A stretch of 53,230 nucleotides of DNA from Amphimedon queenslandica (Eukaryota > Porifera > Demospongiae > Haplosclerida > Niphatidae): assembly GCF_000090795.2 (NCBI RefSeq), contig NW_003546246.1, positions 521,269 to 574,498 on the forward strand. The letters are read 5' to 3'. Both the position numbers and the translations under genes were made by a program. The notes under the pieces are model-generated. The model did no database searches. It was not told the DNA's origin and saw nothing but the letters and a program-made list of their open reading frames with translations. The stretch's first letter is position 1. Each line of letters begins with the position of its first letter. Of the stretch, positions 33,956-43,599 are shown piece after piece.

Positions 33956-35880
33956 GAGGCAGTTAAGGAGGAAGATGGTGTTGCAGTGACAGCAGGCAGA
34001 TGGTGTGGCTGGCAGTGATAGCAGGGTGTTGGTTTGCATTGAGAGCAGGAAGATGGTGTGGCAGAATTGGTGTATCAGAATTGGAGTGGCAGTGAGAGCA
34101 AGGAGATGGTGTGAGTGTGAGAGCATGGAGATGGTATAGCAGTGACAGCAGAGAGATGGTAAGGCAGTGAAGGCAGGGAGTTAATGTGGCAGTGAGAGCA
34201 AGGAGATAGTAGTGAGGCAGTTAGAGCAGGGAGATGGTGTAGCAGATTGGTGTGGCAGTGAGAGCAAGGAGATAGTGTAGCAGTGACAGCAGAGAGATGG
34301 TAAGGCAGTAAAAGCAGGGAGTTAATGTGGCAGTTAGAACAGGAAGATTGTGTGGCAGTGAGAGTAGGGACATGATGTGGCAATAATGGCAAGTAGATGG
34401 TTGCTGTGAGAGCAGGGAGATGGTGTGGCTGTGAGAACATGGAGATGGTAAGAAAATGAGAGCAGGGAAATAGTAAGGCAGTAAAAGATGGGAGATAGTG
34501 TGGCAGTGAGAACCGGGAGGTGTGGCAGTGAAAGCAGGAAGATAGAATGGACCACAGAGGTGGTGTGGCAGTGAGACCAGGGAGAAGGCGTGCCAGTGAG
34601 AGCAAGTAGATTCTGTGGCAGTGACAGCAGGGAGTTTGTGTGGCAGTGACAGCAGAGATATTGTGAGGCAGTGAAGCCAAGCAGATGGTGAGGCAGTGAA
34701 GCCAAGCAGTTGGTAAACCAGGCAGTTGGTGGGGTATTGAGAGCAAGTAGTTGGTGTTGTAGTGAGAGCAGCAAGATTGTGTGGTAATGAGAGGAGGGAG
34801 ATGGTGAGGTAGTGAGAGCAAGAAGATGGTGAGGCAGAGAGAGCAGGGATTGGATGTGGCAGTGAGAGCAGGAAGTTAATATGGCAGTGAGAGCAGCGGG
34901 TTTGTGTCGCAGTGAGAGCTGGAAGATCTTATAGCAGGGTGATCGTGTGGCAGCTAGAGCAGAGAGATAGCGAGGCAGTAAAAGCAGGGAATTTGTGTGA
35001 CAGCCAGTGTAGGGAGGTGGTGAGGCTGTGGGGGCAGGAGATGGTTTTACTGTGAGAGCAGGTGCAGTAACATTGTGTGGTAGTGAGGCAGTGAAATGAG
35101 TAAGATGGTGTGGTAATGAGAGCAGGTAGATGGTTGGCAGTGAGAACAGTAAGTTATTGTGGCAGTGAGAGCAGGAAGTTGAAATGGCAGTTAGAGCAGG
35201 AAGATGATATAGCAGTGAGAGCTTGGAAATAGTGTGGCAGTGAGAGATGTGAGATGGTGTTGCAGTAAAAGCAGGGAGTTGGTGTAGTATTAAGTGATAG
35301 GAGTTTGTGTGGCAGTAAGAGCAGAGAGATTGTAATGCAGTAATAGCTGGGAAATGATGTGGCAGTGAGAGCAGAAAGATGGTGTGGCAGGGAGAGGAGG
35401 GAGATGGTGAGGCAATGACAGCAGGAAGATTGTGTAGTAAATGAGAACAGGGAGATGGTGTTGTCATGAAAGATTGTGCGGCTGTCAGAGCAGGGAGATA
35501 AGTGTGGCAATGAGAGCAGGGAGACAGTGTGGCAGTAAAAGTAGGGGGATGGTGCGGCAGTGAGAGCAGTGAGATGGTGTAGCAATTAGAGCATAGAGAT
35601 GGTGTGGCAGTGAGAGCTGGAATGTAGTAAGGCGCTGAGAGCGAGACATGGTGTCTCACTGAGAGCGGAAAGATGGTGTGGCAGAGAAAGCAGGAAGATG
35701 GTGTGGCACTAAAAGCAGGGACATGGTGTGGCAGTGAATGCTGGAAGATTGTGTAGCAATGAGAAGAGGGATATGGTGAGGCAATGAGAGCAGGGACACA
35801 ATTTGGCATTGAGAGCAGGGATACGGTGGGGCAGTGAGAGCAAAGAGTTGGTGCGGCAGTGAGAACAAGAAATCGTGTGA
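33955..35880 (+). repeat. 25-bp purine-rich minisatellite, block B (~75 copies)
   Basis: The same 25-bp unit as 25310-28160. Minus-strand frames of 248, 491 and 143 codons arise from it (33935-35922) and are judged spurious for the same reason: a stop-free, frame-cycling unit with overlapping frames, no start context and no non-repeat domain. Confidence 0.9.
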
Positions 35881-36044
35881 CATTAACGACCCAGGATAAG
35901 CTGCTGAAAACATTTGCTGCAAGAATTTGTTACAAGAACACAGTTATATTGAAGCCTTGTATAAATACATCATGTCTTTGAAGTGTCAACTGGTTTCAAC
36001 AATAGGAAATGCTTGTTTTTACAATAACATGAAATTTAGAAAAA

Positions 36045-36240
36045 CAAGATGAAGTAGGATTCTGAATGACCAACGATAATACCTAATGAAAATCCAACTC
36101 TCACAATGCAACTTCTACTCTATATTGTATTTCTCATGTTATTATGTAAAGAGTTATGGATCACCTGGCAATTTGCATCATGAGAGTAGGATTTTCATTT
36201 TGTATTTTTGTTGGTCATTCAAAATTCTGCTTCAACTTTT
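36045..36240. mobile_element. Foldback element with ~70-bp arms
   Basis: Bases 36050-36118 and about 36165-36235 are reverse complements: gattctgaatgaccaac against gttggtcattcaaaattc, and gaaaatccaactctcac against gagagtaggattttc. Similarity may extend outward to about 36020 and 36290. A 61-codon frame across it (36086-36271) is chance. Confidence 0.75.
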
Positions 36241-36299
36241 TTCTTTAGTTTTTTGTTCTTGTTCGTGTTGATTCTTTTTCTAAAATTATAACATTTTCG

Positions 36300-38300
36300 T
36301 TAATGCCATTGTGAAACTTGTTGGCCTAATGCAAACAAAAATTTTCTTTATTATTATTATAATCATTGTTGTGTCTTAAATTAAAAGAATTTACATTCAG
36401 TGAGTAGATATGCTGAAGAAATGTCTGCTATATTGATGACAAATGGAATTTTTACTAGTCTCAACACGAGTCTTTGTTCAAGGAGTAGTGACAGTATCGA
36501 TCTTCCCTGCCACCTTGTAGCTCTCTTGTTCTTCCTATTTTCAAGTCTATATCATTGCATTATTACAACATTATTGAAATAATTGCTTTTTAATAATAAA
36601 ATAATTCATTACACACCTCTTAAACGAATAATATGCATAATTAATACCTTCTGTTAGCTCGAAACTTCTAATGTTGTAGTTGATGCTTGTTCCAAAGCTG
36701 CAGATCTGAGCATACGTGGTAACACCCAAATTGTGAAGCAAATGCTTGTTTGATAACTAACATAATAGTGGCATGCAGCTAAAATTGCCTGATCCAGAAG
36801 TCACAGTACAACTTGTTGGAGAATTGTACTAGAATATATGAACCTGCGTATACCCTATTGGAGTAGAATGATATAAGAATTAGCGTTCTATCACCAAGCA
36901 AATTCGAGATACAGACTGACAACTGAATTGAAAGGACTAACTAAGAAGATGAAAATGAAAAAGGTGGGTAAGCACAAAGGCCATTTTGCAGAATTTAACA
37001 TTCCTCTCAGAAAACGTTTAGAGCTACACTAGTTGTACAAATAAAGTTCTCTAGTCAAGACAAGGTCCTCTATAAAGTCTGGTAAGCATAGGCAATTGTT
37101 TTTCTATTATAGCATGGCTGCAAAAGTCGTGGCAGCCATTCTGAAGTGGGGTGAATGCTACTTAGTAACTGTACCGCGTTACTAATTATTTACCACCAGT
37201 TTACACAAACTTTCCACTATTTACAACTAAGTATTTTAGACATGTTTCTGTATTAAAAATAGTTTGACTTAATGATTGCAAGTAATCATTTCTTGAAAAT
37301 AATTAACCTGTAGCTAAAATTTTGAAAGGGTTGTATTTGGCAAATGGTTAAATTTAGTTTTATAATGTGTATGGCTTTCGAAATACAAGAATTTAGCCGA
37401 ATTTATTATTGAAAATTTAAGCCTTGTTCAAAGTGTTGCAAATTGAAGGAGCGATGAAATATTCTAAGCTTTACTATTAGTAGTTATTAATAGTTAATGT
37501 GATCAAAACTTTACATAGGGATTGTGCACCTAGAACACAAGCTTATCAAGTGGGCTAAACTATGACTTTGACAGTATGAACAGAAGGGGTGATAATTTTT
37601 GCATGTAAAATAAAATTTCTAAAGCTTAAAATTTATGCAGAAGCTTTGAAGGTTGTTGAGTGACCTTCATCCCAAACTTAATGTATTTGCACTAGAAAAA
37701 ATTACAACAATGTAAATTCTCTTTTTTAATTTTTGATAAAAGTTGGTAAAACTTTAACATAATTTTCAAGTGAATTAAAAATTTGTTAAAGTCTAAAAGT
37801 TGATTCAGCTCAAACTTCTACACAGTTAAATAACATGTAAATGCAATTAAAAAATGATAAAAATGGAGAATTGCTCATATTCCAATTTTTATCTAAATGC
37901 CATGTATATGTGCATGAGTACTGTGTTAAAGTCTTGTGGAAAACCATGTCCATGAAAATGGCAAAATCAAATTAAGCATTGTTCATAGACATGTCTGAAT
38001 ATTGTTTGAATGCAATTTTCGGATCTACATGATTGTCCACTCATTTGTGACAAAACACTGCACATGTATATGTTTCTGTTCCAAAATCAGAGATGTTAAT
38101 AATCAAGTAATCAAGGTGACTACCTATTTTTAGGCTTTGTTTAAGCCATCTCTTCCTTTGTTTTTGTGCCAGGTTTAGTTCATTCTTGCTGGCCACATAA
38201 TCAGGTATTCATCCCTGCTATTCCTTTGTGTTCTCTGTTTCGTCTCTTATAGCCAAACAAGTTACTTGTTGGAATCACATTTTCTCCGTGTCAGTTAGCT
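36300..38300. other. AT-rich stretch without recognised genes
   Basis: I see no conserved motif, splice-bounded exon or repeat structure here. The last ~150 bp are probably the 5' untranslated region of the LINE that starts at 38308. Confidence 0.4.
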
Positions 38301-38307
38301 CTGTAGT

Positions 38308-40345
38308 ATGCCACGCAAGCTAAAGTCATAGTCAGGTACTACAGCTACTGGTAATAAATAAACCAGTACATCACAAGGGAAAGATGGTTCCTTTTCTGGC
38401 GTCTCTGGTGCCCAATCTGGGTCTAGTAGTACAGTGAACTGGGTGTGTGGTTTGCCTATTGGCTCAGGGCACATAGTCGAGTGTGACTCATGTTTATGTT
38501 GGTCACATCTGCAGTGTATTGGTTTCTCCCCCTCATGTGCCTCAACCAATCTGTATTATATCCATCTCTGTGAGACTTAGTGAATAGCGTTTCGAGGTAC
38601 CATGTCTTTGAAACAAGATTCAATCAATTAAATCATCTTTTTCTGCCACATCTACGTCATCTGTCTCCTTCAAGATTGGAAGTATTAATGACCAACTGAG
38701 GATCTTCTTATCTAGAGTTTATTCTTCTCCAGACACCACCAAGACTCAGACAAATACTTTTGAAACACCATCCAGACCAGTATTGAACTACAATGTCAAT
38801 CAAGGTGGTAATTATTGGGAAAATCTAGTCATACCGATTCACTGGAATGTCCACAATGTATAACATGATTGGTTTCTTAAAGATCAAGAGATTGTTGCCT
38901 CCATCCTGTCTACTGTTTCACCGTCACTTCATTCCCAGCCTGTCAAAGGTGTTTATCATTTAGAAAGGTACTGTCATAATCAATCTAGACCAATTGTTGT
39001 GAAATGTTTGTTATTTCTGGGATGCAACTAATGTTCTCTGCAATTAGTCAAAACTGGCTGATTCTGCCAATATTTTTTTAGACCAGATCTATCTCCTTCT
39101 AAAAAGACTGCTCGTTCTCTTTTGCTTAGGGAGCGTAGAACCTTAACAACATCTGGTAATAATGCCAGTGACATCAAGATTCATGGTAATAAGACTATCT
39201 ATGGGGAGGTTAACAATAAATAATTTCTTTTGGCTATTACTCCTGGTGACTCTGATATGTCTAACACCACTGATTCTGCTGCACAGGGTAACATCTACTT
39301 CACCTCCTTCTCGTGTATTACCTCCTGTTACTCCTTCCCCACTTACTGTCACCCCTTCATTGGTCCAGTAGCTTTGCTTGCGCCCATCCTCATGGGCCTC
39401 TGGAAAGCCCATAGCTTTAACCGTAAGTTGTCATTTTTGCACTTGTTGGTCAACTCAAAATCCTATGGCATTTTTGGTATTACTGAGTCATGGTTGTTTA
39501 AATTTGCTTATGATAATAAAATCCTGCCCTATGGGTGTACTATTTACAGATGTGACAGAGGATCCTGTAAGTTGGGGGCGTGGTTATTGCTATGGCTGAT
39601 ATAGCTTTTTCCGAATTCATTCCTAATCAAGTCGATGTTGTGATGGTTTTTATTGAACTGATTGATTTGAACTTGGTTGTTTCTTGTATATACATTGCAT
39701 CTAATAGTTGTGATACCTATAGCAAGCTTTTGTTATCATCAATTTCTTTTATTGTCTCAAGTGGTCACCGTCTCATAACTACAGGTGACTTTAAATCTGC
39801 TGGTATGAATTGGTTATCATTATTTGCTACTACTCCTTTTTCAATCTCATTTTGTGACCTTGTTTTTTCTCTTAATTTGGACAGTGAGTTTGGTGTCCAC
39901 CTCATACTCGTGGTAACATGCTGGACTTAATTTTTACTGATTCCCCAGAAATTTTAGTGATGTTTTAATTGATTCTCCTCTTTGTCATCACGTTGTGATG
40001 ACTTTCTCCTATTTTTATTAGAGTGTGAAGACAGTTGCATGTTCGATCACCTAAACCCTATGGTAGAGCTCTCCTTTACTCTAAAGCTGATAGGGATTGT
40101 CTATATGGTCATTCTTGGAGTGCACTGCCTGCATATCCCATTTAAATATGGAGACATTAACTCTAAGTGGTCTACACTGCAGGGGATTGTTGTGGAGGCG
40201 TGTAATCTCTTCATTCCTTCTCACAGTATTGTCAAAGATCTTATCACTTGTGGCTCAGCCCAAATATAATTCATCAGTTAAAGTGTGGTAGATGTCTCAG
40301 GAGAAGGCTGAGACGATGGTCTAATGCATCCACTATGATATAAAT
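38308..40345 (+). pseudogene. LINE remnant: PHD-finger ORF1 and APE endonuclease, RT missing
   Basis: ATG at 38308 opens MPRKLKS followed by an in-frame stop. In the same frame WVCGLPIGSGHIVECDSCLC and WSHLQCIGFSPS (38440-38535) form a PHD-type zinc finger. The ORF1 C-terminus at 38930-39220 has PIVVKCLLFLGCN, FRPDLSPSKKTARSLLLRER and SDIKIHGNKTIYGEV. ORF2 starts near 39420: NRKLSFLHLLVNSKSYGIFG, TESWLFKF, YGCTIYRCDRG, then LVVSCIYIASNS, TGDFKSAGMNW (usual GDFN..DI.W, altered) near 39785, and FKYGDINSKWSTLQGIVVEA near 40145-40205. It ends by 40345, before RT. Frameshifts are frequent. It is a different subfamily from the LINE at 28160-30140. Confidence 0.75.
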
Positions 40346-40368
40346 TAAAAAATTTTCTTTTAAATAAA

Positions 40369-41043
40369 AAAGTAGGGTTGTCAAAAATGAAAGAAACAAG
40401 GGGTTAAATTCAATCATATAACTATTAGTTCAAATAATAATAAATATTAAGTAATAAAGAAAAAATTACTGATAAAATTTATTCCAAAATTTCAACCCTA
40501 CTTGCAGAAAGTGACAAAATCTACCATAACATTAATAAACTTAGGCAAAAACCCTAAATTATAGACAATTGTTTAGAACTTTGTATTATAAGCACTGGCT
40601 CACAAAATGATGTACAGGCAATGTACCACTAATTTTTAATCAAAAGCATGGGGCATTTGACTTTGTGAGGCATTCTTTTATAATCCAGCGTCAACATAAC
40701 ATCAGCACTAGTGTAATATTGTGAACCAGCCTTAATACAAACAATAAGAAGTCACGTTACCTAGTTTTTAAATGATAAATTTAATATATTCCTTAAATTG
40801 TCTTCACTATATAAATCATGTTCATTCATGATTCTCTTAATTTTTATTTATTTATAGGGGCTCAGTCTAACTCTTCAGAACTTCCTTCTTTTTTTTTAAT
40901 TTCTGCAAAGTAGGGTTAAAAGTACTAAATAATGTTTATGACTAATTTTTTTCATTCATTAATTAATGTTTATTGCTGTTACTTGAATAGTTATATGATT
41001 AAACTCAACCATCTTGTTTCTTTCATTTTTGACAACCCTACTT
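40369..41043. mobile_element. MITE with ~58-bp inverted repeats and a second nested pair
   Basis: The outer ends aagtagggttgtcaaaaatg ... and ... catttttgacaaccctactt are near-identical reverse complements for about 58 bp (40369-40426 and 40986-41043). Inside, caaccctacttgcagaaa (40490-40507) and tttctgcaaagtagggtta (40900-40918) form another inverted pair that again ends in the AAGTAGGGTT core. Non-coding. A truncated relative is at 17070-17130. Confidence 0.85.
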
Positions 41044-41517
41044 TTTCTCATTTAATAATAATATTTATTTACTAGTTTCCATGCATTCTATTAATTAATA
41101 ATCCTTTTTATTGATAATTATAATTTTTCTCTCAGGTATCAGTTCATTACTGGCAGAAAAGAATTTTGAAATAAAAAATATAAGAAGACCTACTGCATTA
41201 TAAAAACAGTTTTTATACGATCATTATGTTTTGAATTTTTGAATCATTAATTGTATTCATAGCCTAGCTCATAATCAAGCATTAATGACCATGCATTACT
41301 AAATTCTAATTCTTGTTCTGAAATTACTTAAGCTTACATTCAGCTTCAGTTCACAATTATCCAGCAATTTCCGCACACAGCTCTCGAGTCTCAACTTTTT
41401 TTTGAACTTTCACAACTATTTGGTGAAAAAGCAGCAAGTCACTTTAGTTACAAACTTACATTAGCTGCCAATATATTTTCTTATTTGTTGGTAGTTTATT
41501 GATTATTATGAGCATGA

Positions 41518-41958
41518 TGGAGTTCCTCCTCTTCTTCCTCTACCACCAGTAGCAGGAGGGCCTCTACCACCATTCCAGGAGGCCCGCCACCACCACCAGC
41601 ACTACCAGAAGCTGGAGGCCCGCCACCTCCACCACCACAACCAGCACTACCACCATTAGCTGGAGGCTCGTCGCCACCTCCACCACCACTTCCAGCACTA
41701 CAAGTAGCTAGAGGCCCACCACATGCAGCAATACCTTTAGCTAGAGGCCTGCCACCTCCTGCCCTCCATCCAGCTCCACCTGCAGTAGTTGGAGACCAGG
41801 GAATGGCAGGTGTGCAGCAGAAGAGGCTGAACATCATTTGGCAACCACGCCCAGTTAATCATCAAATTGTAAGATTTAGAAAAAATCTGCAGTACCATTT
41901 TAATCACTTATGTCTCCATTTTACTTTCTTACACAATCTTTCAAGAGCCATACCTTGA
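41518..41958 (+). CDS. Proline-rich, FH1-like reading frame (possible formin exon)
   Basis: A plus-strand frame from 41578 encodes GGPPPPPALPEAGGPPPPPP and further PPPPPLPALQ blocks, with a repeat of about 55-60 bp, then QQKRLNIIWQPRPVNHQI. The polyproline stretches and the following KRLNxxW resemble the junction between formin FH1 and FH2 domains, where profilin-actin is delivered to the FH2 dimer. A GT (gtaaga) near 41869 could end the exon. Upstream, 41519-41577 is proline-rich only in another frame, so a small indel or another splice form is implied. No clear FH2 exon was found downstream. The 113-codon glycine-rich frame on the opposite strand is its shadow. Confidence 0.4.
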   Translation, partial: WSSSSSSSTTSSRRASTTIPGGPPPPPALPEAGGPPPPPPQPALPPLAGGSSPPPPPLPALQVARGPPHAAIPLARGLPPPALHPAPPAVVGDQGMAGVQQKRLNIIWQPRPVNHQIVRFRKNLQYHFNHLCLHFTFLHNLSRAIP

Positions 41959-41959
41959 A

Positions 41960-43085
41960 GAGGCCACAGGGGCAGGGGCAGGAGGAACACTTATACTGCA
42001 TAAAAAATATAAATTTCATTAATTAAATGTAAACAGATAACCTCATTCCTTAAAAATAACACAATATAAAGTCAATTATTATTATTCAGCATAAAGCCGA
42101 AATAGAAATTACAATAGAAAAATGCTCAAATAGTGTTCAACAAGGCAAAAGAATTCGAAAACTTGTGCCTTAATCTCCTACAATGCGATATACATAACTT
42201 ATAATAACGAGTAAAAAATACTTACTGTGGCCATAATTAATGAGATAAATCATCAGAATAATTACAGGCTTGGATCATAATCTATAACACAAAAATAAAA
42301 AACTATGCAATCTCACAGTATTCTATGTATTCAATTGCTAAGACCATGACAATATGCAACCTGTGCAGTTGGAAACTGGAGCCTCATCCACTGTGAAAGA
42401 ACCACTGATCAAGGAGCTACAAACAAAACATAATGTTACAATGATGATTATTATTAGAAATTAATTTAGTTACCGCAAACGAAATCAGACAACAGCCTTA
42501 GACATTCACCATGCTATGAAAGCATTGCATTACACCTTATTGCTGAATCATTAAATCATTTGCAGTTGTAAATACCGTAGGCAAAGTAACATCATTAACA
42601 GCAAGCAATGTAAACACACAGGCTATATATCCTATACTAAATATGTACATGTACATGCATGATATAACTTATGTTTGTCACAAAACACACTACAAACCCC
42701 CAAAAAATACATCTGCTCACAAAGAGAAATAATCCCTCTCGTGTAAAATATGTAAATGTGTGAATTATGAAAGTGAAATGATTGAGGCGAGCCTGAGCAA
42801 GCCCCACATAAATGACACAAGTATGTTTGTTTGTTTGTCTATCTGTTTGTACACATACGTCACCCATATTTATGTGTTAAAAAAAATAATTATTACTCGT
42901 TTTGAACATAATAATTTTGATAAATACGGTACCGCGTGTAAAGTAAGAGTAAAATCACTTGAAGAGAAGAGTTCAAGACTACTTTGGTATTCCAGAAAAA
43001 AAAGATGTTTTTTAAAGCATGAGTAGTTGACAAGAAGATGCTTGTGAAGCCCTTCAACTTGTCGAAACGAGCATGATAGGGAAGG
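41960..43085. other. Stretch without recognised genes
   Basis: AT-rich, with scattered short open frames (for example 42637-42867 minus and 42760-43026 plus) that resemble nothing and overlap each other. It may include the 5' region of the Helitron, whose 5' terminus I could not identify. Confidence 0.35.
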
Positions 43086-43284
43086 GAGGAGGAGCAATAC
43101 TGAGGAGGAAAAAAAAGTAATGAGGTTAAATAGAAATGCTAGAAATAGGTCTTACGCACCCAAAGGCAACATGTGGAGTCTCCATCAGACAGAGAAGATC
43201 ACCTGTCTTGAGAAAGAGCCAGGACACAAAGGATAACAACCTTCTGCGAGAGTACAGCGATTAGGAGGTGAAAGAGCTCCAATT

Positions 43285-43570
43285 ATACTGAGGAGAGAGC
43301 AAGAGGACCCTGCTGATAGAGAACTGAGCTTAACAGGTGATAAAAATCAACTTAAATACACTGAGGAGAGAGCAAGAGGACCCTGCTAATAGACAACTGA
43401 GATTAGCAGGTGATAGAACTCGAGCTACAATGAAGAGAGAGTAAGAGGACCCCCCTGAGAGTGAACAGCAATTAGCAGGTGAATTAGCTCAAGCTACACT
43501 GATAAGAGAGCAAGAGGACACTGCTGAAAGAGAGGAACGACTGGCTGGTAACAGAGCTAGGGCTGCTCAG
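43285..43570 (+). repeat. 69-bp coding repeats in the Helitron N-terminus
   Basis: The phrase gagagagcaagaggac recurs at 43291, 43364, 43433 and 43502 (spacings 73, 69 and 69 bp). 69 bp is 23 codons, and the translated units are of the RERxxRxAxExxxxRExRL type, charged and probably helical. The first spacing of 73 breaks the frame. Confidence 0.8.
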
Positions 43571-43599
43571 TGCAGGAGAGTAGAGGAGGAAGAGGCTTT

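Noticed and set aside
38295-38549. 84-codon minus-strand ORF
   Set aside because: The plus strand of the same bases encodes the PHD finger of the LINE ORF1, with correct cysteine spacing and downstream ORF1 context.
41496-41837. Glycine-rich 113-codon minus-strand ORF
   Set aside because: Antisense shadow of the proline-rich plus-strand frame; the GGA/GGT codons are complements of CCA/CCT codons.
42355-42430. Frame with LETGAS, resembling a retropepsin active site
   Set aside because: Too short, no flanking protease or RT sequence, and likely chance.
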